A DNA stretch of 64,000 bases from Fontibacillus panacisegetis (GTDB taxonomy: Bacteria; Bacillota; Bacilli; Paenibacillales; Paenibacillaceae), in contig NZ_FNBG01000020.1 of assembly GCF_900102215.1 (NCBI RefSeq), forward strand, positions 1-64,000, in the 5' to 3' direction. Below the pieces are notes generated by a model. That model saw nothing but the letters and a program-made list of their open reading frames with translations, had not been told where the DNA came from and did no database searches. A program made the translations under genes and the position numbers. Shown piece by piece: positions 9,399-18,938 of this stretch. Position 1 is the first letter of the stretch. Every line of letters begins with the position of its first letter.

Positions 9399-10127
9399 TT
9401 GAAAGTTAAACTTTTTTGCTTACCGTTTGCTGGCGGATCGGCAGTTATCTATTTTCAGTGGAAAAAATATTTAAATGCAAACATCGAGCTTATCCCACTA
9501 GAGCTGCCTGGAAGAGGAGCAAAATCCAGCCAAGCCTTGAAGCATTCAATGCAGGAGATAGTTTCTGAGCTGTATAACCACATTCAAGATAAGCTCGGCC
9601 GAGATGAGAGCTACGCCATTTTTGGACACAGCATGGGGAGCTTAATTTCTTTTGAATTATATCATGAGTTAATAAATAACGGGTTTAAAGAGCCTGTTCA
9701 TCTTTTTGTATCCGCAGGAAGAGCTCCTGATAGAGCACGGGAAAAGAAAATTCATAATCTGCCCGATGAGGAGTTTAAGCAGGAAGTTTTAAAATATAGC
9801 GCTTCTTCGAGCATTGTTTTTGAGAACAAGGAAATGTTTGATTTCTTCGTTCCCATTCTGCGCGCGGATTTCGAAATTCTTGAAACCTACACTTTTCAAA
9901 ACAGAGAACGAAAAATTGAGTGCAATTTGACGGCTTTGTATGGTAGTGATGACCATACTGTTGCAATAAATGAAATGGAGCAGTGGAAATCACATTCTTC
10001 CGGGTGCTGGAATATACATTGTGTACAAGGAGATCATTTTTTTGCAAAGGATCAACCGGAACAAGTTGCTCTCCTGATTAACGAAGCAATTGCAGGGTCG
10101 AAATGTTTAGTGGCTCCTAAAGCCTGA
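9399..10127 (+). CDS. Type II thioesterase (SrfAD/GrsT-like), orphan
   Basis: The 242 aa alpha/beta hydrolase has the type II thioesterase signatures: LFCLPFAGGSA at the N-terminus, ELPGRG at about 45, the nucleophile motif GHSMGS near residue 76, and a late His in GDHFF (about 216). Such enzymes hydrolyse wrong or stalled acyl groups from NRPS/PKS carrier domains. No NRPS or PKS is adjacent, so it must serve one encoded elsewhere or be a relic. The TTG start follows AACGGGGGG. It is flanked by terminators, indicating its own transcription unit. Base composition is more AT-rich than its neighbours. Confidence 0.9.
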   Translation: MKVKLFCLPFAGGSAVIYFQWKKYLNANIELIPLELPGRGAKSSQALKHSMQEIVSELYNHIQDKLGRDESYAIFGHSMGSLISFELYHELINNGFKEPVHLFVSAGRAPDRAREKKIHNLPDEEFKQEVLKYSASSSIVFENKEMFDFFVPILRADFEILETYTFQNRERKIECNLTALYGSDDHTVAINEMEQWKSHSSGCWNIHCVQGDHFFAKDQPEQVALLINEAIAGSKCLVAPKA

Positions 10128-10161
10128 GCTGAAAGTTAACAAGATAATTTTGAAAAAGTGT

Positions 10162-10200
10162 GGCGATATCAGAAATCTTCTGAATGTCGCCTGTTTTTTA
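10162..10200 (+). terminator. Terminator after the thioesterase gene
   Basis: An imperfect hairpin, GGCGATATCAGAA against TTCTGAATGTCGCC, is followed by TGTTTTTTATTTT. Confidence 0.75.
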
Positions 10201-10378
10201 TTTTCTAAACAGTAAACTATGGGAATAATGGTATGGAAAAGGGCTCAATGAAATGTTACAATAGATAAAGTCAAAATGATCTTTTCAAAGTGAATGTTTT
10301 ATTTAAATTCACAGTAAATGTTTCAATGTAGCCTCTCTATTTGCAGATTTATCTTTTCATTATTAAGGAGGAAATCAA

Positions 10379-12403
10379 ATGCCTTTGTCAGACAACAACA
10401 CTATCGACAATCTGTCGATCACAACGATTCGTACACTAGCGATCGATGCGATTGAAAAAGCAAAATCCGGTCACCCGGGAATGCCTATGGGATCTGCTCC
10501 GATGGGGTATCAATTATTCGCCAAAACGATGACTCATAACCCAGCTCATCCTGAATGGGTGAATCGTGACCGTTTCGTACTGTCCGCAGGTCATGGATCT
10601 ATGCTTCTTTATAGCTTGCTTCACCTGAGCGGTTATGGTCTTTCGCTGGAAGATTTGAAGCAATTCCGTCAATGGGGCAGCAAAACACCAGGGCATCCGG
10701 AATTCGGACATACTGCAGGTGTTGATGCAACGACAGGTCCACTTGGACAAGGTATTGCAATGGCAGTGGGGATGGCTCTTGCTGAAACTCAGCTTGCTGC
10801 TACTTACAACCGCGACAATTTCAAAATTGTGGATCATTTCACTTACGGTATTTGCGGTGATGGTGACTTGATGGAAGGCGTAGCTAGTGAAGCTGCATCC
10901 CTTGCAGGACACCTCAAGCTCGGTAAATTGATCTTCTTGTATGATTCCAACGATATTTCTCTTGACGGCAAGCTTAACCTTAGCTTCTCTGAAAATGTGA
11001 GACAACGTTTTCAGGCATATGGCTGGCAAACGCTGCTTGTTGAGGATGGCAATGATCTGGCAGCTATTGAAGCAGCTATTCAAGAAGGTAAAAGTGATTT
11101 AACTCGCCCAACCCTGATCGAAGTAAAAACAGTTATCGGTTACGGTAGCCCTAACAAACAGGGTAAAGGTGGACATGGCGGTACACATGGCTCTCCACTT
11201 GGTGCTGATGAGACGAAACTGACAAAAGAATTCTATAAATGGGTTTACGAAGAAGATTTCTACGTGCCTGAAGAAGTTAGTGAGCATTTTGCAAAAGTAA
11301 AAGATCGCGGTATTGCAGCTAACAATGCATGGGATGAAACCTTTGCGGCATATAAAGCGAAATATCCTGATCTGGCGGCTCAATTTGAACAAGCATTCGC
11401 TGGCAACCTACCGGAAGGATGGGAAAGCGACCTGCCGAAATATACTTCTGAAGATAAAGCTTTGTCTACTCGCGTTGCTTCTGGTAATGCGCTTAACGGT
11501 TTGGCAGGACGTGTACCGCAATTGCTGGGCGGTTCCGCTGACCTTGAAAGCTCAACCATGACTCACCTGAACGGATTGGAAATGTACACACCTGAAACTC
11601 GCGATGGACGTAACCTCTACTTTGGCGTTCGTGAATTCGGTATGGCTACTGCAATGAACGGTATCGCTTTGCATGGTGGACTTAAAGTGTTCGGCGGTAC
11701 ATTCTTCGTATTTACTGACTACCTCCGTCCAGCAGTACGTCTGTCTGCTCTGATGAAGCTGCCTGTGACTTTTGTGCTTACGCATGACAGTATCGCTGTC
11801 GGTGAAGACGGTCCTACTCACGAACCGATTGAACAGCTTGCTTCCCTGCGTATCATTCCAGGTCTGACAGTGCTTCGTCCAGCTGACGGTAATGAAACTT
11901 CTGCAGCTTGGGCTTATGCTGTAGAGAACAAAGCAAATCCAGTTGCGCTAGTATTGACTCGCCAAAACCTGCCGATTCTGGAAAAGTCTGCAGAGTTGGC
12001 TCGTGAAGGCATCAAACGCGGCGGATACGTAGTATCTGAAGCTAAAGACGGCAAACCTGTAGCACAGCTTATCGCTTCTGGTTCTGAAGTACAGCTTGCT
12101 GTGAAGGCTCAAGCTGCTCTTGCAGAAGAAGGCATTCATGTTCGTGTAGTAAGCTTGCCAAGCTGGGATTTGTTCGACAAGCAAGACAAAGCATACAAAG
12201 ATTCCGTTATCTTGCCTGAAGTTAAAGCGCGCGTAGCCATTGAAATGGGACATCCATTTGGTTGGGAACGTTATGTTGGCGAGAACGGTGTTGTTCTTGG
12301 TATTGATACTTTCGGTGCTTCTGCGCCTGGAGACAAAGTTATCGAAGAGTATGGCTTTACTGTTAGCAACGTTGTGAAGAATGTTAAAGATCAATTAAAA
12401 TAA
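10379..12403 (+). CDS. tkt: Transketolase
   Basis: Full length at 674 aa. It shows the thiamine diphosphate-binding motif GDGDLMEG (about residues 159-166) with the downstream N of [10 protein letters not shown], the substrate-binding GHPGMPMG at about 33, and the pyrimidine domain ([16 protein letters not shown], about 419). The enzyme transfers two-carbon units between sugar phosphates in the pentose phosphate pathway. The start is unambiguous, with AAGGAGG seven bases upstream. Codon usage appears strongly biased (many GCT, GGT, CGT codons), as expected for a highly expressed gene. The ppnP gene follows 47 bases later and probably shares the transcript. Confidence 0.97.
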   Translation: MPLSDNNTIDNLSITTIRTLAIDAIEKAKSGHPGMPMGSAPMGYQLFAKTMTHNPAHPEWVNRDRFVLSAGHGSMLLYSLLHLSGYGLSLEDLKQFRQWGSKTPGHPEFGHTAGVDATTGPLGQGIAMAVGMALAETQLAATYNRDNFKIVDHFTYGICGDGDLMEGVASEAASLAGHLKLGKLIFLYDSNDISLDGKLNLSFSENVRQRFQAYGWQTLLVEDGNDLAAIEAAIQEGKSDLTRPTLIEVKTVIGYGSPNKQGKGGHGGTHGSPLGADETKLTKEFYKWVYEEDFYVPEEVSEHFAKVKDRGIAANNAWDETFAAYKAKYPDLAAQFEQAFAGNLPEGWESDLPKYTSEDKALSTRVASGNALNGLAGRVPQLLGGSADLESSTMTHLNGLEMYTPETRDGRNLYFGVREFGMATAMNGIALHGGLKVFGGTFFVFTDYLRPAVRLSALMKLPVTFVLTHDSIAVGEDGPTHEPIEQLASLRIIPGLTVLRPADGNETSAAWAYAVENKANPVALVLTRQNLPILEKSAELAREGIKRGGYVVSEAKDGKPVAQLIASGSEVQLAVKAQAALAEEGIHVRVVSLPSWDLFDKQDKAYKDSVILPEVKARVAIEMGHPFGWERYVGENGVVLGIDTFGASAPGDKVIEEYGFTVSNVVKNVKDQLK

Positions 12404-12450
12404 TATAGAGAACTAATTTTTAAAGAACAGCCGTGAGGGGAGCGGGAAAC

Positions 12451-12768
12451 GTGTCAGAGCAATTCAAGAATGTAACAGTGGATAAAGCTGCCAATATTTA
12501 TTTTGACGGTAAAGTAACAAGCCGTAGTGTATGGCTGGAGGGTGGAAGTAAAGTCACTCTGGGAATCATGCTTCCCGGGGAATATGAGTTTTCGACAGAT
12601 TCACTTGAAGTTATGGACATTTTAGCGGGAGATTTGAAGGTGCTACTTCCAGGCGAGACGCTGTGGAGAGAAATTAGCGGCCGTGGAACGTTTACTGTTC
12701 CTGCTAAATCTTCCTTTAAACTTGAAGTGCGTAGTGTAACGGATTACTGCTGCTCTTACGGAGCTTGA
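12451..12768 (+). CDS. ppnP: Pyrimidine/purine nucleoside phosphorylase PpnP
   Basis: The 105 aa single-domain cupin matches the PpnP (YaiE, formerly DUF1255) family: N-YFDGKVTSRSV near the start, a GEYEFST block, and C-terminal FTVPAKSSFKLEV. PpnP cleaves diverse nucleosides with phosphate to free bases and ribose-1-phosphate. GTG at 12451 is preferred because GAGGGGAGCGGG lies upstream and the length then fits the family; GTG at 12433 would add six residues over the binding site. It follows transketolase, a plausible pairing since ribose phosphate enters the pentose phosphate pathway. Confidence 0.88.
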   Translation: MSEQFKNVTVDKAANIYFDGKVTSRSVWLEGGSKVTLGIMLPGEYEFSTDSLEVMDILAGDLKVLLPGETLWREISGRGTFTVPAKSSFKLEVRSVTDYCCSYGA

Positions 12769-12786
12769 GCCTAATGTTTTAAATGT

Positions 12787-12815
12787 AAAATAGCGCCCAT
12801 ACGGGCGCTATTTTA
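12787..12815. terminator. Strong bidirectional-looking terminator after tkt-ppnP
   Basis: AAAATAGCGCCC and GGGCGCTATTTT form a perfect stem around a short loop (ATAC), with A-run and T-run on either side. Confidence 0.92.
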
Positions 12816-13155
12816 CTAGGTAATCACGTGATTCAATCAATCTGCAGCAAGGCAGCGGATACCCGAAATATTTTATCTCATTCGGTCTCTGTTATCTTCT
12901 GGAATATAGTATTCCACGAATAAGATCGTCTTTTGTGAAATTGCTGCGAAAGTGCATCTTTTTAACTTTTACTAGATGCTTTCGGATATATTGCTGCAAA
13001 AGTACAGTTTTTTGAGTCCGACTCCAGACTTTTGACCGTAAAAGTAGAAAATTGCTGCACTTTTGCAGGCTTCTGTGCTAAATTAACGCTTTAGAATGAA
13101 AATTGCTGCGCTTTTGCAGGCTTTTCAAGTGTACTTCAAGTGTACTTCATGTGCA
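12816..13155. repeat. 340-base gene-free gap holding array B of the TGCA dyad repeat (4 units)
   Basis: No gene is supported here. Four repeat units begin at about 12941, 12991, 13051 and 13102, each reading ATTGCTGC followed by GAAAGTGCA, AAAAGTACAG, ACTTTTGCAGG or GCTTTTGCAGG. Spacing is 50-60 bp. The AGTGTACTTC-type sequence is duplicated just before the end of the next gene (about 13128-13148). Confidence 0.65.
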
Positions 13156-14061
13156 TTAATCCTGAATTGACGATTGCTCACCTATTCTCTGGCCGATCCA
13201 TGCTTCGTACAGCTTAACGACAGCGGAAAGGTCCTCATCTCCATAACCCTCGCTTTGACCTGCTTGGAAGAGGCTCTTGGCGAGATTCAGCATCGGAGAA
13301 GGAATGGCTGCGCCGTCAGTCAGGGATGAAGCCAGCTTCAAATCCTTAAGCATGAGCGCAAGAGAAAATTGGTTGGTAAAATCGTGATTAATAATTTTGT
13401 TGCCCTTCAGGTCAGCGGTTTTACTGCCGGCTGAACCCAACTGCACCAGTTCAAGGAAGGTATCTGCGGGCAAACCGGATTTAGCAGCAATTGCAAAGCC
13501 TTCTGCAAGAGCAAGATTGTTGATGCCGACGATGGTGTTATGAGCAAGTTTGGCTACAGATCCACTGCCGTTAGGGCCCATATGCAGAATTTTTTTGCCG
13601 AGACACTCGAATATATCCTGTTGCTTGGAGAGAACTTCGGCAGAACCACCAACCATAAATACCAGGGTTCCGTCAATTGCAGCAGGTGAACTGCCTGTTA
13701 CAGGTGCGTCGAGAAACGATGCTCCATGCGCTGTAACCTGTTCGGCTAATTGTTTGACAAGCGAAGGTGAAATTGTACTGCAATCGATGACCGTCTTAGC
13801 AGCGCTGAGACCGGCGAGAACGCCATCAGAGCCCTCATATACAGCTTTTATAGAGTTATCGTCGCTTACCATTGTAATAACAGTGTCAGCGCCCTCTGTA
13901 GCTTTCCTGGGTGTTGCGGCTATGACAGCACCTTGTGCAGCAAGAGGCTGACATTTGGCGGCTGTACGATTATATACAGTCACTTCGTAACCTTGTTTCA
14001 GCAGATTGGATGCCATTGGCGCTCCCATTGTACCTAATCCAGCAAATCCGATTTTTTTCAT
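13156..14061 (-). CDS. NAD(P)-dependent beta-hydroxyacid dehydrogenase (HIBADH/GarR family)
   Basis: The 301 aa protein begins with a Rossmann motif GFAGLGTMGAPMASNL, includes the family substrate motif FLDAPVTGSSPAA (about residue 117) and the catalytic-lysine helix GSGSVAKLAHN (about 167). This family reduces tartronate semialdehyde or oxidises 3-hydroxyisobutyrate and related acids; the exact substrate cannot be read. The start is set at the ATG with GAGGG eight bases upstream; a TTG five codons earlier is less likely. It stands alone on the minus strand. A diverged paralogue occurs in the biosynthetic cluster at 45962. Confidence 0.9.
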   Translation of the reverse strand: MKKIGFAGLGTMGAPMASNLLKQGYEVTVYNRTAAKCQPLAAQGAVIAATPRKATEGADTVITMVSDDNSIKAVYEGSDGVLAGLSAAKTVIDCSTISPSLVKQLAEQVTAHGASFLDAPVTGSSPAAIDGTLVFMVGGSAEVLSKQQDIFECLGKKILHMGPNGSGSVAKLAHNTIVGINNLALAEGFAIAAKSGLPADTFLELVQLGSAGSKTADLKGNKIINHDFTNQFSLALMLKDLKLASSLTDGAAIPSPMLNLAKSLFQAGQSEGYGDEDLSAVVKLYEAWIGQRIGEQSSIQD

Positions 14062-14250
14062 GTAAGTCACCCTCAATTTTTTGATTGAACAGCATTTAAA
14101 TATTTTATCACAGTGTGCAGAAACCTGTATATTGTGCCCTTGTGTTCACTGGGAATTTACAGTATCCTATCTTTAGTTGTTTAGTGAATGTCTAGGTATT
14201 ATGGGGTAGGTAGTGAGATAAATAAATATAACATGGAGGTATTTGTAGTA

Positions 14251-15606
14251 ATGACTAAAAAGGTGAGTTTTGATTACAGCAAAGCCCTGCAATTCGTTGG
14301 TCAAAATGAAGTAGACAATTTAACCGAGTACGTTCGTGTAGCCCATGAACAATTACATAACGGTACAGGAGCAGGCTCCGATTACCGGGGCTGGATTGAC
14401 CTCCCAACCGAGTATGATAAAGAAGAATTTGCACGCATTCAAAAGGCAGCGGCTAAAATTCAAAGCGATTCCGAAGTGTTGATCGTTGTTGGTATTGGCG
14501 GTTCCTATCTCGGAGCACGTGCTGCAATCGAAGCATTGTCTCATTCATTTTATAACGAACTTCCTAAAGACAAGCGTAAAACTCCTGAAATCTATTTCGC
14601 TGGTAACAACATCAGCTCGACTTATGTGAACCATTTGCTTGATTTGATCGAGGGCAAGGATTTCTCAGTGAACGTTATCTCTAAATCCGGTACAACTACA
14701 GAACCAGCGATAGCTTTCCGCATTTTCCGTGCCGCTCTTGAGAAGAAATACGGTAAGGAAGAAGCTCGTAAACGTATTTACGCTACGACAGATCGCGAGA
14801 AGGGTGCTCTGAAGAAGCTTTCTAACGAAGAAGGATACGAAACATTTGTTATTCCTGATGATGTAGGCGGGCGTTATTCTGTTCTGACTGCTGTAGGTCT
14901 TCTTCCAATCGCTACTGCAGGCATCAACATTGAAGAAATGATGCAAGGAGCTGCTGACGCTGCTAAAGAATACAGCAATCCTAACCTTGCTGAAAATGTG
15001 AGCTACCAATATGCAGCAGTTCGTAACGCACTGTATCGTAAAGGAAAAGTAACAGAAATTCTCGTAAACTATGAACCATCCTTGCACTATGTATCCGAAT
15101 GGTGGAAACAACTCTTCGGCGAGAGTGAAGGTAAAGATTATAAAGGTATTTTCCCAGCAGCAGTTGACTTCTCAACTGACCTGCATTCGATGGGTCAATT
15201 CATTCAAGAAGGTAACCGTAATATTTTTGAGACAGTTATTCAAGTTACTGAAGTTCCAAGCCACATTACGATCGAATCAGATCCTGCCGATTTGGATGGC
15301 CTGAACTTCCTCGCTGGTAAAACTCTGGATTTCGTAAATAAAAAGGCATTCCAAGGTACACTTCTGGCTCATACAGACGGTGAAGTACCTAACTTGGTAG
15401 TAAATGTTCCAGATTTAACTCCATATTCTTTCGGTTATCTGGTATACTTCTTTGAAAAGGCCTGCGGTATCAGCGGCTACTTAATGGGTGTTAATCCATT
15501 CGATCAACCTGGCGTAGAAGCTTATAAGAAAAACATGTTCGCGCTTCTCGGCAAACCAGGTTATGAGAAAGAAAAAGCAGAATTGGAAGCAAGATTGTCT
15601 GAGTAG
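14251..15606 (+). CDS. pgi: Glucose-6-phosphate isomerase
   Basis: The product is 451 aa, the size of Bacillales-type Pgi. Signature segments are [11 protein letters not shown] (about residue 74), [10 protein letters not shown] (about 142), [14 protein letters not shown] (about 206) and the C-terminal [10 protein letters not shown] with the catalytic Lys region. It interconverts glucose-6-phosphate and fructose-6-phosphate. ATG 14251 with GGAGG upstream is chosen over an in-frame upstream extension from 14188. Codon bias resembles the transketolase gene, consistent with high expression. Confidence 0.97.
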   Translation: MTKKVSFDYSKALQFVGQNEVDNLTEYVRVAHEQLHNGTGAGSDYRGWIDLPTEYDKEEFARIQKAAAKIQSDSEVLIVVGIGGSYLGARAAIEALSHSFYNELPKDKRKTPEIYFAGNNISSTYVNHLLDLIEGKDFSVNVISKSGTTTEPAIAFRIFRAALEKKYGKEEARKRIYATTDREKGALKKLSNEEGYETFVIPDDVGGRYSVLTAVGLLPIATAGINIEEMMQGAADAAKEYSNPNLAENVSYQYAAVRNALYRKGKVTEILVNYEPSLHYVSEWWKQLFGESEGKDYKGIFPAAVDFSTDLHSMGQFIQEGNRNIFETVIQVTEVPSHITIESDPADLDGLNFLAGKTLDFVNKKAFQGTLLAHTDGEVPNLVVNVPDLTPYSFGYLVYFFEKACGISGYLMGVNPFDQPGVEAYKKNMFALLGKPGYEKEKAELEARLSE

Positions 15607-15637
15607 ATAATAGCTTGTTTTACAACAAGGAATAAAT

Positions 15638-15685
15638 GCCAAGAAGCAGTTCACCGGTAAAAAACCGGCCCGGACTGCTTCTTGG
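15638..15685. terminator. Inverted repeat after pgi, possible terminator
   Basis: GCCAAGAAGCAGT pairs with ACTGCTTCTTGGC around a loop that itself contains ACCGG...CCGG. There is no long T-run, so termination is plausible but not certain. Confidence 0.55.
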
Positions 15686-15708
15686 CTCATTCATAAGGAT
15701 GAGGTCAT

Positions 15709-16341
15709 ATGTTAGAGCGCTACAAAACGGTTCGCAAAGCCGGAGAAAAGGAAATTGTCATCAAAAAATCAAGATTTATCGGTCATGTGAAGCCGGTAGA
15801 GACTGAAGAGGATGCCGTCTTGTTTATTGAAGAGATCAAGAAGCGGCACTGGAACGCAACTCATAATTGCTCCGCTTATATGATCGGAGAGCGGGATGAG
15901 ATCCAGAAGCAATCGGATGATGGTGAACCTAGTGGAACAGCAGGCAAGCCGATTTTGGAAGTCATTAAAAATCAGGGCCTCAAAAATGTAGCTATTGTCG
16001 TTACCCGATATTTTGGTGGAATAATGCTTGGTGCAGGCGGACTGATCCGTGCTTATACAGATGGTGCTGTTGCCGCAATTGAAGCGGGTGAAGCAATTAC
16101 GCGTGTGCTTCATCAGGAGATTTATGTCGAGATAGATTACACATGGCTTGGAAAAGCTGAGAACGAACTTCGAAACAAGGGAATTCGTACAGGAGAGACA
16201 GCGTTTGCTGATAAGGTAACATTGCTGTGCCTTCCACTGGATCAAGAATGTGAAGTCTTTATGAATTGGATGACGGATATGACACAAGGGCAGGCTGTAA
16301 TGACGGTAGGTGACAAGGTTTACTTTATTGAAGGGGAATAA
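15709..16341 (+). CDS. yvyE: YigZ/YvyE (IMPACT) family protein
   Basis: The 210 aa protein has the UPF0029/IMPACT N-terminal domain with KKSRFIGHV, HWNATHNCSAY (about 45-55), DDGEPSGTAGKPIL (about 66-79) and VTRYFGGIMLGAGGLIRAY (about 99-117), followed by a DUF1949-like ferredoxin-fold C-terminal domain. The family is widely conserved and linked to translation or stress regulation, but the bacterial function is not settled. The stop overlaps the start of the downstream TetR gene (TAATG), so the two are co-expressed. Confidence 0.92.
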   Translation: MLERYKTVRKAGEKEIVIKKSRFIGHVKPVETEEDAVLFIEEIKKRHWNATHNCSAYMIGERDEIQKQSDDGEPSGTAGKPILEVIKNQGLKNVAIVVTRYFGGIMLGAGGLIRAYTDGAVAAIEAGEAITRVLHQEIYVEIDYTWLGKAENELRNKGIRTGETAFADKVTLLCLPLDQECEVFMNWMTDMTQGQAVMTVGDKVYFIEGE

Positions 16342-16946
16342 TGTCTATGGCAAGAAGAGCAGTGGAGCAGGAATTGTCGAGGGATAGAATTATGGATGCT
16401 GCCAGACATTTGTTCATCACGAAGGGATATCGGGGCATATCCATGCGGAGCATCGGCCAGCATTTAGGGTACAGTCATGGTTCATTGTATTATCATTTCA
16501 AGGAAAAAGCGGAATTGTTCTATGCGATCGTTGTCCAGGATTTTAACCACTTGGCCCAGTTATGTGAACAAGTGACCAGACGTCCTCCATCAGAAGGAAT
16601 GACGAAGGCAGAGCAATTAATGCTGGAATTTATCAAGTTTGGACTTGATCATCCGCATCAGTATGAAATTATGTTTATGCTCAGAGATGAAGAAATTTTG
16701 ACTTATTGTCGTGCGGAACAGTCCAAATGCTTTGACATGTTTGATACCATCATACGTCAATTTTTGAAGGAAGAGAAACATCCGCTGGAGAATAATCCAT
16801 CTCTTCCGCTTAGTATGTTTTTGGGCATACATGGCTTCATCTCCTTCTACATCCAGGATCGCCTGACGTTCGAGGAAATAATGCCAGCTGCAGTAGCCCA
16901 TGTCAAAATGTTAAGTCAGAGCAATTACCGCTTATTAACGTCATAA
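16341..16946 (+). CDS. TetR/AcrR family transcriptional regulator
   Basis: The product is 201 aa. A TetR-type helix-turn-helix occupies residues 15-60 (RIMDAARHLFITKGYRGISMR, then GYSHGSLYYHFKEKAEL). The C-terminal ligand domain is generic, with a WHG-like IHGFISFYIQDR segment. It overlaps the stop of the YigZ gene, an arrangement suggesting co-regulation. Targets cannot be inferred. No clear palindromic operator was seen immediately upstream of the pair. Confidence 0.9.
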   Translation: MSMARRAVEQELSRDRIMDAARHLFITKGYRGISMRSIGQHLGYSHGSLYYHFKEKAELFYAIVVQDFNHLAQLCEQVTRRPPSEGMTKAEQLMLEFIKFGLDHPHQYEIMFMLRDEEILTYCRAEQSKCFDMFDTIIRQFLKEEKHPLENNPSLPLSMFLGIHGFISFYIQDRLTFEEIMPAAVAHVKMLSQSNYRLLTS

Positions 16947-17056
16947 GATTAAGACGTTTTTGTTTTACAATTACGCTTTACCCATTTACATTGTCATAGC
17001 TGTACAACATTACTTTATTAACGTAATTTACTTCCATTTTGTTTGTTCTCGTATTT

Positions 17057-17093
17057 TAAAAGGCGCTGAGTTCGTTAGGACCAGCGCCTTTTA
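17057..17093. terminator. Shared convergent terminator between the TetR gene and yjbQ
   Basis: TAAAAGGCGCT and AGCGCCTTTTA form a perfect 11-bp stem with A- and T-runs on both flanks, able to work in both directions between two convergent genes. Confidence 0.9.
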
Positions 17094-17110
17094 TGTTTGT
17101 TGAGATTTCT

Positions 17111-17512
17111 TTATCCTTCAATTACTTTAATATAGTATTGTCTATTTCTTGGACCATCGAATTCACAGAAATAAATGCCTTGCCATCTACCAAGGAGCAG
17201 TTCGCCGTTATGGATGATGACAGTCTGGGAGGAGCCGGTCGTAATGGTCTTAAGGTGAGAGGCTGTATTACCCTCAGCATGACGGTATTTCGGATGCGTC
17301 CAAGGGTAAGCTTCATCAAGTCTCATCAACACATCATGTTTGACATCAGGATCTGCATTTTCATTGATTGTAATGCCAGCTGTAGTATGGGGAGAATAAA
17401 TGAGAACCAGTCCATTTTGAACCCCACTCTTATTCACTACTGAACGAACTTCTCTTGTAATATCACGCATTTCATCACGTTTGAATGTTGTAATCTCAAG
17501 CTTTTGAAGCAT
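17111..17512 (-). CDS. yjbQ: YjbQ family (UPF0047) protein
   Basis: The 133 aa protein has the UPF0047 hallmarks: [21 protein letters not shown] with the conserved His, a second His in [11 protein letters not shown], and [15 protein letters not shown] near the C-terminus. Members show weak thiamine-phosphate-synthase-like activity, but the physiological role is uncertain. The ATG at 17512 has GGAGGG seven bases upstream; the earlier in-frame ATG at 17527 lies on top of that site. Confidence 0.92.
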   Translation of the reverse strand: MLQKLEITTFKRDEMRDITREVRSVVNKSGVQNGLVLIYSPHTTAGITINENADPDVKHDVLMRLDEAYPWTHPKYRHAEGNTASHLKTITTGSSQTVIIHNGELLLGRWQGIYFCEFDGPRNRQYYIKVIEG

Positions 17513-17735
17513 CTGTATACCCTCCATTACTGATTTCTGAGCAGCTTCTTAAAATTATAATATAAGTTTGTATTATTTTGTAAACGAATTGGATTGACGG
17601 TGAACCTCCTGTTTGGTAAAGTATCTTTATAAGTAAAACCAAGTATTTATATCGGATAAACTTATATGAGATGATTACGCAGCGTTTACTATTGATCCCA
17701 GTGATCTGTATATATGAAAGGATGTGACCCCTCCA

Positions 17736-18800
17736 ATGCATGTAGAAGTACGAAACTTGGATAAACATTTTGGCAGCTTTCATGCGGTGAAAGATGTCAG
17801 TTTTGAAATTGAGAAAGGTCAATTGATCGGATTATTGGGACCTAGCGGTGGGGGGAAAACCTCGATTCTTCGTATGCTGGCAGGACTAGAGCAACCGGAT
17901 TCAGGGGAAATCATATTTCACGGACAGCGTGTCAATGATTTAGCTCCGCAGGATCGCGGGATTGGATTCGTATTTCAAAGCTATGCTCTCTTTAAGCATA
18001 TGACCGTGTTTGACAATATCGCATTTGGGTTGCAAGTGAAAAAAGCATCTAAGAGCTATATTAAAGAGAGGGTTACGGAGTTAGTCGAATTGACTGGACT
18101 TAAAGGCTTTGAGCATCGTTATCCTCATCAATTGTCCGGGGGACAACGTCAGCGTGTTGCTTTTGCTCGTGCACTTGCCCCTGAACCTCAGCTTCTTTTG
18201 CTGGATGAGCCATTTGCTGCGATTGATGCGAAGATTCGTCAGGAGCTGCGTTCATGGCTTCGCGAATTGATAGAACGTGTAGGAATTACATCGATATTCG
18301 TTACTCATGACCAAGATGAAGCGATCGAGGTTGCTGATGAAATCATGATTATTGGTGAAGGACGTTTGGAGCAAAAGGGAACGCCTTGGGACATTTACAA
18401 GGAGCCGCTTACTCCGTTTGTTGCTTCATTTGTGGGGCAATCGACTCAGATAGAGAAAGCTTCGAGCTTGAAGGGATTTGAGGGAGAAGGAGGGCCTGAG
18501 GGAACTAAAGCGCTGATTCGTCCAGAATATATTGAAATAGGTACAGATAATGAATTTACGCTCCTATCTGCAACAGCACCCGGTGTAGTCAAGCATTTGC
18601 ATTTCCGTGGAAGTGAGTGGCTAGTTGAGGTTGAGGTTGGAGGACAAGTGCTGACGACCTTCCGTTCGCTTGAGAAGGAAACACTAAAGGCTGGTCAAGA
18701 GGTTCGCGTTCTCGTGCATCGTGCATATTTGTACAATGACGATAGAAGCTGGGTGGTAGAAAATCCGCTTAAAGGAAATCCGTTAAGTGTCATTATATAG
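17736..18800 (+). CDS. cysA: CysA-like ABC transporter ATP-binding protein (sulfate/thiosulfate type)
   Basis: The product is 354 aa. It has Walker A GPSGGGKTS (about 36), Q-loop FVFQSYALF, signature LSGGQRQR (about 131), Walker B LLLLDEPFAA and H-loop VTHDQDEA, followed by a TOBE-like C-terminal domain. The HFGSFHAVKDVSF start and the AIDAKIRQELRSWLREL stretch are typical of CysA. No sulfate permease or binding protein lies beside it, so it must energise components encoded elsewhere, as is common for this ATPase. ATG 17736 is preferred over a GTG four codons upstream. Confidence 0.85.
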   Translation: MHVEVRNLDKHFGSFHAVKDVSFEIEKGQLIGLLGPSGGGKTSILRMLAGLEQPDSGEIIFHGQRVNDLAPQDRGIGFVFQSYALFKHMTVFDNIAFGLQVKKASKSYIKERVTELVELTGLKGFEHRYPHQLSGGQRQRVAFARALAPEPQLLLLDEPFAAIDAKIRQELRSWLRELIERVGITSIFVTHDQDEAIEVADEIMIIGEGRLEQKGTPWDIYKEPLTPFVASFVGQSTQIEKASSLKGFEGEGGPEGTKALIRPEYIEIGTDNEFTLLSATAPGVVKHLHFRGSEWLVEVEVGGQVLTTFRSLEKETLKAGQEVRVLVHRAYLYNDDRSWVVENPLKGNPLSVII

Positions 18801-18812
18801 TTCATAATAAAG

Positions 18813-18849
18813 AGATCTGGCGAAATAGGCCTGGATCTTCTTTTTTTTA
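18813..18849 (+). terminator. Terminator after the CysA-like gene
   Basis: AGATC-T-GGC pairs with GCC-TG-GATCT, followed by a run of eight or more T. Confidence 0.75.
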
Positions 18850-18938
18850 TTAGTGCACTTGAAAGATCAGTATCATTATCAGTACCATAAGGGTGTGAAT
18901 TAAAATATCGACTAGATGGGCAGAGGACGTGTAAATAG

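Noticed and set aside
13156..14061. Hydroxyacid dehydrogenase considered as part of the biosynthetic cluster
   Set aside because: It is 30 kb away, on the other strand and of host-like composition; it is only a family relative of the cluster enzyme.
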